Positions 22,506 to 28,796 of a stretch of DNA of 31,825 bases are shown piece by piece (positions within the stretch are counted from its first letter, which is position 1; every line of letters starts with the position of its first letter). The notes under the pieces were generated by a model. That model saw nothing but the letters and a program-made list of their open reading frames with translations. It ran no database searches and was not told the origin of the DNA. The DNA lies in the IMG/VR virus record IMGVR_UViG_3300047560_003133, positions 1-31,825 of that record; one strand, 5' to 3'. The position numbers were made by a program, and so were the translations under genes. The stretch comes from a virus.

Positions 22506-23378
22506 ATGGACTTATCTCATCGAAATTATTTTCGTGGGTATGGTGTTCTAGAAAAGTGGAGGGTTGAGATCGATAGATGTCAACGTCCTCCACTTTCTTA
22601 TTTTGAAGAAGCGTGCATCAACGCTGAATTGATATGGGAACACAGTAACGGCCACATATACGTGTTGTTCAGCGGTGGGATGGACAGCATGTTTGTCGTT
22701 CAAATGTTACGACACATGAAAATGAAGTTCACACCAGTCATTATTCGCTTCAATGACGATTACAACTTTGAAGACGTTGACTGGGCTTGTAATTTTTGCA
22801 AAGACATAAACGCTGTACCGATCATACTAGATCTCGATTACGATAAGTTTATCGAATCGGGTACGATGTATGAACTAGCAATGCAGTATGAATGTGCAAC
22901 GTCGCAGCTATCGCATATCTTCTGGGCGGTTAAACAACTATGTGGTAGCGTTGTCATGGGAGAGTGCCCACCAAACATTCTACACCGCGAAGAAAGCAAC
23001 AGTTTTGTTTTTGAAGTACCGCGATATGACTTCTCTCCCCCACTTTTTTGGAAGCAAAATGGAATAGGTGGCACTCCATTTTTTCTCACATACACAGCTG
23101 AGTCTCTTCTTGCCTTTATGACTGACCCAACACTGGCACCATTCTTATCAAGAGAAGTAGACAACAAAACACTCGATAATTTCAAGGTAAACATATACAA
23201 CAACCAGCCTTATTTCAAAATTCCATTTAGAACAAAGCAAAGTGGTTTTGAATTCTTCGAGAAAACGCCAGCAGCACTACATTCCGATGTCGTCCAAGCA
23301 GACCTCTTATACAGAGTGTGGGGAGGTAGGCATTGTAGAGATTACAGGGCTGCTGTAAGTGATATGTTACCGCTGTGA
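22506..23378 (+). CDS. PP-loop (N-type ATP pyrophosphatase) enzyme
   Basis: 290 residues. The PP-loop SGGMDS lies at 56-61 after a hydrophobic strand (IYVLF). It is followed by MLRHMKMKFTPVIIRFNDDY and a WACNFCKDINAVPIILDLD Rossmann-like segment. PP-loop enzymes adenylate a carboxyl, carbonyl or sulfur group and release pyrophosphate, as in asparagine synthetase, QueC, PAPS reductase and tRNA thiolation. The SGGMDS form is closer to the asparagine-synthetase/QueC type than to CysH. No glutaminase domain or zinc-binding Cys cluster is evident, so the substrate is unknown. The 3' end overlaps the convergent hydroxylase gene by 12 bases. A second PP-loop gene is at 30072. Confidence 0.75.
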   Translation: MDLSHRNYFRGYGVLEKWRVEIDRCQRPPLSYFEEACINAELIWEHSNGHIYVLFSGGMDSMFVVQMLRHMKMKFTPVIIRFNDDYNFEDVDWACNFCKDINAVPIILDLDYDKFIESGTMYELAMQYECATSQLSHIFWAVKQLCGSVVMGECPPNILHREESNSFVFEVPRYDFSPPLFWKQNGIGGTPFFLTYTAESLLAFMTDPTLAPFLSREVDNKTLDNFKVNIYNNQPYFKIPFRTKQSGFEFFEKTPAALHSDVVQADLLYRVWGGRHCRDYRAAVSDMLPL

Positions 23379-23954
23379 TTCGCGGTACAGATTTTTAAGT
23401 TGTTTGAATCCATCTGCATCAGATTGAAACCAAAAAGTTATTGCACGTCTCTCGCCTGATGTAACTGTCAACGCTTGGTGTGGGTGTAGTGACGTAAACA
23501 CAGCATACCCACCAACAACGTTTGGTGCCATGTATTCTTTATTACAATCTCTTAAAACAAGACCACCACCCTCATACTGGTCATTGAGGTTAATCGATAT
23601 TGACATTAAACGATGTCCGCCATACAGATCACCCACATAATCAGTGTGCCAAAGATAGTAATCGTCCTTTTTGTAAGAGAGTAGCTGAACATCGGGAAAT
23701 GAATGGCATGGTAGTTTGCTACCTGTTACTTCACCAACTAATTCCAGCGCTATCGATACAGTATTTGTAATTCTGTGAGAGTAGTTTGTAAGAACTATTC
23801 CGTGAGACGATCTGTGAGTACTGACGCCTTCTTTTTTTAAATCCCCAATCACTCCACTTCTTTGAAATCTATGCGTTTGGAAAAACGGCAGGATTTCACT
23901 CTGTATCGTCTGCAAGTCTTCGGGATGGAGTACGCCGGTCGAAAATAGCTTCAT
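23367..23954 (-). CDS. 2OG-Fe(II) oxygenase, prolyl-hydroxylase/PiuC-like
   Basis: 195 residues. The catalytic pattern is complete: His103-x-Asp105 (YYLWHTDYVG), His159 in SLHPHQALTVTSGERRA, and the 2OG-binding Arg169. YEGGGLVLRD is the typical strand between them. These enzymes hydroxylate proline or other side chains, or small molecules, using iron, oxygen and 2-oxoglutarate. The start overlaps the stop of the upstream GT25-like gene (ATGA), so the two are made together. The hydroxyl it creates could be the sugar acceptor for that enzyme, by analogy with hydroxylase/GT25 pairs acting on collagen; this is an inference. Confidence 0.82.
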   Translation of the reverse strand: MKLFSTGVLHPEDLQTIQSEILPFFQTHRFQRSGVIGDLKKEGVSTHRSSHGIVLTNYSHRITNTVSIALELVGEVTGSKLPCHSFPDVQLLSYKKDDYYLWHTDYVGDLYGGHRLMSISINLNDQYEGGGLVLRDCNKEYMAPNVVGGYAVFTSLHPHQALTVTSGERRAITFWFQSDADGFKQLKNLYRESQR

Positions 23955-24709
23955 AGTTTTTTACGCTCGTTTGTGAATGGTTTTCTATGCTTTTTAATCA
24001 CATCTATCGTTAAAGGTCCTTCTAACAAATCGATGTCGACATAATATGGCCACGGTCTGTTGACGACTCCGTCAACTTCTGTATTCTCATAGTGCTGTAC
24101 TGTCGTTTTGTGAAAGTTGTGATGGATCTGCGTACATCCAGGATCGTAAAAGTCAGCTATCGTAGCTGGATCAACCACATGCCAATACCTACCATTCTTT
24201 TTCTCGTAAGCCCAAAACTCACACACCGTACCAAGCGGTCCCGAACATATTACATGCGTCTTAACATACTGAACCAACGCAGAAGCAAAGTCGGGTTCAA
24301 TAACATAGCACCCCAAAGCTCCCATATCAAACCTATGGAAGTCGATCATGGCATTATGAAACAGTTTTGAGTTATCAAACGGTACACAGTCGTGCTCAAG
24401 TATAAGGATTGGCTCACCTATATCAGCACACTTTTGCCATAGCGTAAAATGACTGTACCAGATTGCTCGTTCCGTAGGTGTAATAGTCTTTCCGCGACCG
24501 TTTGTAGCGGCCAGATACTTCTCAAGCATGCTGTTCCCAAACTTTAACGGACTCTCGGGTAGTGTACTAGGTGTAATTGCATCGAATCGCTTCGGATCGA
24601 CACCGATAGACCGCCAGACAGGTTGGATTTTATCGTAATAGTACTCCGAAGTGGGATTGCCCTTGACGACGATGGTAAACGTTGGAAAACTGCTGATATG
24701 TGCTGTCAT
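23951..24709 (-). CDS. Glycosyltransferase family 25-like protein
   Basis: 252 residues. GT25 enzymes include LPS galactosyltransferases and collagen galactosyltransferases. Supporting features: an N-terminal FTIVVKGNPTSEYYYDKIQP region, the family motif TPTERAIWYSHFTLWQKC (77-94), equivalent to the usual GEIGCxxSHxxxW segment, and LILEHDC (102-108), equivalent to the LILEDD metal-binding strand, with His in place of the first Asp. The change from EDD to EHD is an oddity. Tail residues include YYVDIDLLEG. The gene is the first of a two-gene minus-strand operon with the hydroxylase. Confidence 0.72.
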   Translation of the reverse strand: MTAHISSFPTFTIVVKGNPTSEYYYDKIQPVWRSIGVDPKRFDAITPSTLPESPLKFGNSMLEKYLAATNGRGKTITPTERAIWYSHFTLWQKCADIGEPILILEHDCVPFDNSKLFHNAMIDFHRFDMGALGCYVIEPDFASALVQYVKTHVICSGPLGTVCEFWAYEKKNGRYWHVVDPATIADFYDPGCTQIHHNFHKTTVQHYENTEVDGVVNRPWPYYVDIDLLEGPLTIDVIKKHRKPFTNERKKL

Positions 24710-24730
24710 AATAAATATTAACCTTACGAG

Positions 24731-24759
24731 TTGTCAGGTTATTGTGTTTGTGAGATACT
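24731..24759 (+). promoter_or_regulatory. Sigma70-like promoter for the 24785 operon
   Basis: TTGTCA (24731-24736) and GATACT (24754-24759) are 17 bases apart, and an extended -10 TG lies at 24751-24752. The following gene has an AGGAG site at about 24774. A late-like AATAAATA (24710-24717, plus strand) lies just upstream and could give a second start near 24723. Confidence 0.5.
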
Positions 24760-24784
24760 GGGGTTTCTTAACTAGGAGTTATTT

Positions 24785-24988
24785 ATGGACGCACACTGGA
24801 CACACATGATTCATAACCTGACCGGCGCAATTGCTGAATCAGATCCACACACATCAGACGAAATGGTAACTGACATTCGTTGTCTCTATGTCGAGGCCGT
24901 AATGTTACCACCAACTGCTATCATCACCCAACGGACACAATATGAAGCGAAACCACGTAGCGAAAGATCTTCGAACACCCAAGTATAA
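24785..24988 (+). CDS. Small phage protein of unknown function (67 aa)
   Basis: 67 residues. The N-terminal half is helical (WTHMIHNLTGAIAESDPHTS, then DEMVTDIRCLYVEAV). The C-terminal tail is polar and overlaps the next gene by 47 bases in another frame. A promoter and AGGAG site directly precede it, which is the main evidence that it is translated. No family recognised. Confidence 0.55.
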   Translation: MDAHWTHMIHNLTGAIAESDPHTSDEMVTDIRCLYVEAVMLPPTAIITQRTQYEAKPRSERSSNTQV

Positions 24989-25100
24989 AATGCGGGTGGT
25001 AAAATCTAAGAAGATTTATTCTAGAAAACTTAAACACAAACCGTTGACTTCCTCTGAAAAAGAAGGTAACGTCGAACTGTTGGCTGTGAAGGGTTATTAA
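24942..25100 (+). CDS. 52-residue basic conserved phage protein
   Basis: ATG at 24942, TAA at 25098-25100. The protein is very basic: MKRNHVAKDLRTPKYKMRVV, then KSKKIYSRK and KHKP. The pattern VAKDLRTPKYxxRVVKxKKxYxRK is one I recognise as a short conserved protein in many T4-like and other environmental phages, of unknown function. It overlaps the preceding gene by 47 bases and the following gene by TAATG, so coupling in one operon is likely. Too short for most gene finders. Confidence 0.7.
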   Translation: MKRNHVAKDLRTPKYKMRVVKSKKIYSRKLKHKPLTSSEKEGNVELLAVKGY

Positions 25101-25429
25101 TGAATCTTTTTGATTTTATAGAAGACGAAAAGCCGGCGGTCGAACAACCGCCGGTTCAAACTCTAAAGGAGAAGGTCCGTCAAAGGCGGGCTCAGATGCT
25201 GATCCACAGCTGCATCTATTATGAGTTAAATGAAACAGTAGTTGACGATCACACTTGGCAACGGTGGGCCGATGAACTCGAACAGTTGCAAAAACAAAAT
25301 CCAGAATTACTTGTTATTGATTTCTTTGATCACGAGTTTAAGGATTGGGATGGTGCAACTGGCGCGCACTTACCACACAGACACCCTTGGGTATACAATA
25401 AAGCGTTACAGATTTTAAATCACAAATAA
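25100..25429 (+). CDS. DNA ligase LigA-related small protein
   Basis: 109 residues. After an acidic start (MNLFDFIEDEKP), the segment VRQRRAQMLIHSCIYYELNE, then TVVDDHTWQRWADELEQLQ, resembles the N-terminal Ia region of NAD-dependent ligases (A-x-YY-x-L-x-x-x-x-x-S/D-x-x-Y/W). Many phages carry this fragment as a free-standing protein. There is no adenylation lysine or OB domain, so it is not a working ligase by itself. C-terminal HPWVYNKALQI is typical of the group. Confidence 0.6.
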   Translation: MNLFDFIEDEKPAVEQPPVQTLKEKVRQRRAQMLIHSCIYYELNETVVDDHTWQRWADELEQLQKQNPELLVIDFFDHEFKDWDGATGAHLPHRHPWVYNKALQILNHK

Positions 25430-25444
25430 AATCACAAACACTTG

Positions 25445-25472
25445 TTGACTTTTTGTCACAAACACATATAAT
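25445..25472 (+). promoter_or_regulatory. Sigma70-like promoter for the DUF932 gene
   Basis: TTGACT (25445-25450) and TATAAT (25467-25472) are 16 bases apart, the best match to a host housekeeping promoter in the window. The gene start follows about 35 bases later with a GAGG site. Confidence 0.75.
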
Positions 25473-25505
25473 GAAGTTTCTTTCAACAAACACTTGAGGT
25501 TTATC

Positions 25506-26456
25506 ATGGCTCATATGGTCGAAACAATGGCTTACGCAGGCGAAACTCCTTGGCACGGTTTGGGTGTTCAAGTTCCTAGCGATCTTGCACCTGCGCAAAT
25601 GTTGGAAAAGGCTGGTCTGGATTGGACAGTGCAGAAAGTTCCAGCGTTTGCTGAAGTTGGCGGCAAGAAGACATCTGTTGGTTGGTCTGCTTTGGTTCGC
25701 TCTAGTGATGAATCAATCTTGTCTGTTGTTTCCAATGATTGGAATCCTGTACAGAACCACGAAGCGTTTGAATTCTTCCATGAGTATTGCGCTGCTGGTG
25801 ATATGGAGATGCATACAGCAGGCTCTTTACGTGATGGTCAAGTTGTTTGGGCACTTGCTAAGATCAAAGATTCGTTTGAGTTGTTTAAAGGTGACCAGGT
25901 TGACTCATACCTGTTGTTTACCAATCCTCACAAGTTCGGTCAATCGATTGACGTTCGCTTCACACCGATCCGTGTTGTTTGTAATAACACACTGACATTG
26001 TCTTTGTCTCAAAACGCTGATCGCATGGTGAAAAAAAGCCACCGTACAGAGTTCAATGCAGCGGAGGTCAAAGAGCAACTCGGCATTGCGACTGATAAAT
26101 TGGCTAAATATAAAGAGATGGCTGCATTTCTTGGTTCAAAGCGCTACAACGATAGCAGCCTTAAAGACTATTTTAACCGCATCTTCCCGGTGCTGGCTTA
26201 CAATAAGGAAAAGGGTCCTCAGCGCAAAGATCTTTCAAAGTCTGCAACACGTGCTTTGGAAGTTATTACTACCCAGCCTGGCGCACAGTTCGCCGAAGGC
26301 AGCTGGTGGCAAGCATTCAATGCTGTCACATACTTAACAGACCACGAGATTGGACGCTCAGCTGATTCACGCTTGACATCAGCATGGTTCGGTCCAAACA
26401 AAAATCTCAAAGTCAAAGCTCTCGAGACTGCTGTTGAATTTGCCGAAGCAGCTTGA
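25506..26456 (+). CDS. DUF932 / phage-plasmid-like protein
   Basis: 316 residues from the ATG at 25506; a TTG 12 bases upstream is less likely because the GAGG site overlaps it. The start MAHMVETMAYAGETPWHGLG and the following WTVQKVPAF, LSVVSNDWNPVQNHEAFEF and VRFTPIRVVCNNTLTLSL are diagnostic of the DUF932 family. Its members are common on phages and plasmids and have no established biochemical role. A strong promoter of its own suggests early or abundant expression. Its 3' end carries the promoter for the tmRNA gene. Confidence 0.92.
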   Translation: MAHMVETMAYAGETPWHGLGVQVPSDLAPAQMLEKAGLDWTVQKVPAFAEVGGKKTSVGWSALVRSSDESILSVVSNDWNPVQNHEAFEFFHEYCAAGDMEMHTAGSLRDGQVVWALAKIKDSFELFKGDQVDSYLLFTNPHKFGQSIDVRFTPIRVVCNNTLTLSLSQNADRMVKKSHRTEFNAAEVKEQLGIATDKLAKYKEMAAFLGSKRYNDSSLKDYFNRIFPVLAYNKEKGPQRKDLSKSATRALEVITTQPGAQFAEGSWWQAFNAVTYLTDHEIGRSADSRLTSAWFGPNKNLKVKALETAVEFAEAA

Positions 26457-26463
26457 GTATAAT
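26434..26463 (+). promoter_or_regulatory. Sigma70-like promoter for the tmRNA gene
   Basis: TTGAAT (26434-26439) and TATAAT (26458-26463) are 18 bases apart. The -35 box lies in the last codons of the DUF932 gene. Expected +1 is about 26470, at the start of a 6-bp hairpin (AGGGAG 26469-26474 with CTCCCT 26481-26486, loop TTTCGG). Confidence 0.65.
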
Positions 26464-26469
26464 ATGTGA

Positions 26470-26794
26470 GGGAGTTTCGGCTCCCTACATAAAATATGGT
26501 TGTATGAAGCAACTAGAAAAGTGTTCTGGACGTGGGTTCGACTCCCACCTGGTCCACCAGAAAGCATACTCCGTGGGGGCTACGAACCACATTAAACAAA
26601 TAAGTAGTATGAGTATGCTTCCTAATGGGCCAGCCATGGTTTCGACAGGGCAACAAGTACAGAAGTGGACAACTCGACACAGAGAGTCGCTAAAAGTAAA
26701 TTAAGTAAAAGCAAACGAAGAAAGCTTTTTGATGGCTGCCTAATAGGCCCCATCTGAGTTTTGCTAGTTGAACTTGGAAACAGAATCAACTAGC
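26470..26794 (+). ncRNA. ssrA: Circularly permuted two-piece tmRNA (ssrA); tag ANEESFLMAA
   Basis: The gene has the permuted order: acceptor piece first, then a spacer, then coding piece. The acceptor piece ends at 26559 with T-arm GTGGG-TTCGACT-CCCAC (26532-26548) and CTGGTCC-ACCA. The coding piece starts at 26627 with GGGCCAG, which pairs with CTGGTCC over 7 bp, including the G3.U70 pair that marks alanine acceptors. The D-loop-like GGTTTCGACAGGG follows. GTACAGAA (26657-26664) pairs with TTCTGGAC (26524-26531) with one mismatch to give the P2 helix. The tag frame is GCA at 26711 to the double stop TAA TAG (26741-26746). The spacer is bracketed by a 10-bp inverted repeat. It rescues stalled ribosomes by alanine charging and tagging for proteolysis. 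The exact 5' end of the mature acceptor piece is not certain. Confidence 0.9.
26562..26620 (+). repeat. Inverted repeat bracketing the tmRNA spacer
   Basis: AAGCATACTC (26562-26571) and GAGTATGCTT (26611-26620) are exact reverse complements. The first begins 3 bases after the acceptor CCA end, and the second ends 6 bases before the coding piece. The resulting stem extends the acceptor helix, so it likely presents both ends for processing into two pieces. Confidence 0.8.
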
Positions 26795-26806
26795 CCTATT
26801 TTTATT
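26763..26806 (+). terminator. Intrinsic terminator of the tmRNA gene
   Basis: GCTAGTTGA (26763-26771) pairs with TCAACTAGC (26786-26794) over 9 bp and is followed by CCTATTTTTATT. The 3' arm contains the stop codon of the opposite-strand homing endonuclease. The stem may also be part of the mature coding piece. Confidence 0.65.
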
Positions 26807-27178
26807 AGGAATGCCTTTCCTCACGGATGGTTTTCCTAGTTTAGCAAGACTAAGTTTTTTTCGTTGTTCATCGGACATTGGCTTACCTTTGTTAGAGGGT
26901 ATAGATCCTTTTTTCCGGCCCATTTTAAGGTTATAATATTTTTTACCGAATTCAGATTCTTTAATCATACGGAGAAACCTAGCTTCTTCTGATCTAGCTG
27001 ACTCTCTATTATTAAACATTTTGATAATTTTTCTGCGAAAATCGTTTGGCCTATATTGGTACTCGCCGTTGAACCAACGGGACGATGAAGTATAATCATC
27101 GTCGATGTTGCCCTCATGTATGCCGACATAAAACATTTTTCGCGAACGGTCTGACCAAATGTATAAAAAGTATTGCAT
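26786..27178 (-). CDS. GIY-YIG homing endonuclease with NUMOD3-type DNA-binding tail
   Basis: 130 residues from the ATG at 27178 (MQYFLYIWSDRS); a GGAGG site lies 6-10 bases upstream, which excludes the longer reading. The GIY-YIG core shows FLYI (4-7) and MFYVGIHEG (15-23), a variant YVG in place of YIG, then NNRESARSEEARFLRMI, which holds the conserved Glu helix. The tail GSIPSNKGKPMSDEQRKKLS, then LAKLGKPSVRKG, fits NUMOD3 repeats that bind DNA in phage homing enzymes. It is free-standing, points toward the tmRNA gene, and its stop codon lies within the tmRNA terminator stem. Confidence 0.82.
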   Translation of the reverse strand: MQYFLYIWSDRSRKMFYVGIHEGNIDDDYTSSSRWFNGEYQYRPNDFRRKIIKMFNNRESARSEEARFLRMIKESEFGKKYYNLKMGRKKGSIPSNKGKPMSDEQRKKLSLAKLGKPSVRKGIPNKNRAS

Positions 27179-27201
27179 TGTTGTCCTCCAAGACGTATAA
27201 T
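27173..27201 (+). promoter_or_regulatory. Possible sigma70-like promoter for the outer-membrane protein gene
   Basis: A perfect TATAAT (27196-27201) with a weak TTGCAT -35 (27173-27178) at 17 bases. Expected +1 at about 27208 would begin the first leader hairpin. The -35 overlaps the divergent endonuclease start codon, so the two genes may interfere. Confidence 0.45.
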
Positions 27202-27206
27202 GTATA

Positions 27207-27278
27207 TAGTAAACGCGAACTTTTAAGAATGCGTTTACTAGGGTTTCGGTAGGTTTCCTCGTAACAGAATAACCTACC
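27207..27278 (+). promoter_or_regulatory. Two tandem stem-loops in the outer-membrane protein leader
   Basis: Stem 1 is TAGTAAACGC (27207-27216) with GCGTTTACTA (27231-27240), 10 bp, 14-base loop. Stem 2 is GGTAGGTT (27248-27255) with AACCTACC (27271-27278), 8 bp, 15-base loop. Both loops end in AGAAT. No T run follows, so they are more likely stabilising or regulatory leader structures than terminators. An AAGGAG site follows before the ATG at 27304. Confidence 0.55.
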
Positions 27279-27303
27279 ATCTTGTTAACAAAAAGGAGTT
27301 TCT

Positions 27304-27867
27304 ATGAAATCAAAAGTTGCCGTTATGGCTTTATTGGTTGGTTTGGCATCTACAGCTTGGGCTGAAGATTCTGTAACCGTTGGTTATGGTTGGCAAAAGA
27401 CGACCGCAGGTGTTGAGTCACGTGTACCGGCTTTGTCATTCAAAAAAGGCCTGACAGACACGTTTGCAATTGATTACAGCACCAATACAAACACAACCGT
27501 GACTGACAACAAAGTCACCACACGCAATGAGCTCGGCCTGAATGCTCAGCAAGCAATTACATCGTCTGTTACTGGCAGCGTTCGTGTCGCACATGGTTGG
27601 AAACAGGCATCCGGTTCTGAACAGTTCCGCTACTACGTTGTAGAACCAGCTGTTAGCACACGTGTTCTTAACACACCGGTTTCCGTAAAGTATGCATATC
27701 GTTATCGCGATGCGTTTAATTCAATCGATCACGAGCATAACATTACTAATCGCCTACAGGCATCTTACGACTTGACCAAAGTCGATAAAGTGTCTCTTGG
27801 TCGCGACTTCCAGCGTGGTGACGGTGCTAACCGAACAACTCAGGTAGCATACACGCGCTCGTTCTAA
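27304..27867 (+). CDS. Phage-encoded outer-membrane beta-barrel protein
   Basis: 187 residues with a Sec signal peptide (cleavage AWA-ED after residue 20). The mature part is alternating polar/hydrophobic strands (VTVGYGWQKT, FAIDYSTNTN, SVRVAHGWKQ, FRYYVVEPAV, VSVKYAYRYR, QVAYTRSF). The terminal Phe, with aromatic/hydrophobic residues at alternate positions, is the BAM recognition signature. About eight strands would fit a small OmpA/OmpW-sized barrel; no named family is recognised. It is preceded by its own promoter, two leader hairpins and an AAGGAG site. It may block superinfection or change permeability; that is an inference. Confidence 0.78.
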   Translation: MKSKVAVMALLVGLASTAWAEDSVTVGYGWQKTTAGVESRVPALSFKKGLTDTFAIDYSTNTNTTVTDNKVTTRNELGLNAQQAITSSVTGSVRVAHGWKQASGSEQFRYYVVEPAVSTRVLNTPVSVKYAYRYRDAFNSIDHEHNITNRLQASYDLTKVDKVSLGRDFQRGDGANRTTQVAYTRSF

Positions 27868-27878
27868 GAGCTAGGTTT

Positions 27879-27901
27879 GGCGGGTTCACCTCAAACCCGC
27901 C
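27879..27901 (+). promoter_or_regulatory. GC-rich hairpin between the outer-membrane protein and SleB genes
   Basis: GGCGGGTT (27879-27886) pairs with AACCCGCC (27894-27901), 8 bp, loop CACCTCA. No T tract follows, so it is a weak terminator at best. It could stabilise the upstream message or slow polymerase. An AAGGAG site for the next gene follows. Confidence 0.5.
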
Positions 27902-27928
27902 CACTTTCACCCTCGTAAAGGAGATCAA

Positions 27929-28504
27929 ATGCGTAAAGCACACGAGGCTGTCAAAAACAAATTGGCAGTAGCAATCAAAACGGTTTTTGTAATTATTGGA
28001 CTGATCATTGTCACAAACTGTGTCAAGATGGCCACTGATCACCGGACAAGAGTGTTCGAAGAAACACCCGACCGCGTTGCAACAAAAGCACGCGATGTCG
28101 AAAAACAACTGTCATGTCTCACCCGCAACATTTACTGGGAAGCAGCATCAGAGCCTTTCGAAGGTAAGGTAGCTGTTGCACAGGTAACGTTGAACAGAAT
28201 GGAGAGCGGCAAGTTTCCTGACTCTGTTTGTGGTGTTGTATTCCAAAAGACAACCGCATATCAAAAAGTAGTTTGTCAGTTCTCATGGTTTTGTGAAACA
28301 AACTACCAAACCAAAGCAGTCCACCGTCAAATGTATCAAGAGAGCGAAGAGGTTGCCAAGATGGTTCTCTTAGAAGGATTCCGACTTACTAGCATCAAGG
28401 AAGCGATATACTATCATGCAGACTACGTCAACCCAAGATGGAATAAAGAAAAGATTACTCAAATCGGTCATCACATTTTCTACAAGGATAAGCCAAATGT
28501 TTAA
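27929..28504 (+). CDS. SleB-type cell-wall hydrolase (Hydrolase_2), signal-anchored endolysin candidate
   Basis: 191 residues. A basic start and a single hydrophobic segment (about 12-33, VAIKTVFVIIGLIIV) anchor it in the inner membrane. The SleB domain runs from about 62: LTRNIYWEAASEPFEGKVAV with Glu71, VTLNRMESGKFPDSVCGVVF, CQFSWFC and YYHADYVNPRWN. This family cuts the glycan or amide bonds of peptidoglycan. The weakly hydrophobic anchor, with TNC following, would suit a signal-arrest-release endolysin. It overlaps the next gene, a candidate holin, by 8 bases. Confidence 0.87.
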   Translation: MRKAHEAVKNKLAVAIKTVFVIIGLIIVTNCVKMATDHRTRVFEETPDRVATKARDVEKQLSCLTRNIYWEAASEPFEGKVAVAQVTLNRMESGKFPDSVCGVVFQKTTAYQKVVCQFSWFCETNYQTKAVHRQMYQESEEVAKMVLLEGFRLTSIKEAIYYHADYVNPRWNKEKITQIGHHIFYKDKPNV

Positions 28505-28796
28505 CGTTGAAGCGGTACAGAACTTTTTCCAGACTCATGTAAAAGCAATCTCATCTGAAACGTTTGGGTGGTTAGCTGTCCTGTTCATCCACGGAGCAAC
28601 TATCCCACCAATGATTTCGTTGTTGCTCGGTGTATCCGATCGCTTACCGACAATCGATGTCATATTGTTCCTCTGGACCGGTCTGTTGTTATTGTTTGTA
28701 AAAGCACTTGTCAACAAAGACATGCTCAACATCGTTACGATCGGTGGTGGGTTTGTTATTCAAGCAGGACTGCTTGCACTGCTTGTTTTTAAGTGA
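28497..28796 (+). CDS. Candidate holin / three-span membrane protein
   Basis: 99 residues from the ATG at 28497, overlapping the hydrolase gene by 8 bases. Hydrophobic segments lie at about 23-45, 53-71 and 78-97. The segment WLAVLFIHGATIPPMISLLL, then GVSDRLPTIDVILFLW and VNKDMLNIVTIGGGFVIQA, resembles a membrane protein widely found in T4-like environmental phages, usually unassigned. Three spans and adjacency to a wall hydrolase fit a class I holin; the family itself has no proven role. Its last 8 bases overlap the convergent glycosyltransferase gene. Confidence 0.65.
   Translation: MFNVEAVQNFFQTHVKAISSETFGWLAVLFIHGATIPPMISLLLGVSDRLPTIDVILFLWTGLLLLFVKALVNKDMLNIVTIGGGFVIQAGLLALLVFK

Noticed and set aside
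22506-23378. A CysH-type PAPS reductase paired with the sulfotransferase-like protein
   Set aside because: The loop is SGGMDS rather than the usual CysH SGGKDS form, and the C-terminal Cys motif of PAPS reductase is not visible.
26521-26559. A tRNA 3' end (T-arm and CCA) upstream of the tmRNA coding piece
   Set aside because: No matching 5' acceptor strand, D-arm or anticodon arm lies upstream. The acceptor strand pairs instead with 26627-26633 downstream, so it is the acceptor piece of a permuted tmRNA.
27879-27901. A rho-independent terminator between the outer-membrane protein and SleB genes
   Set aside because: The stem is strong, but no T-rich tract follows on either strand.
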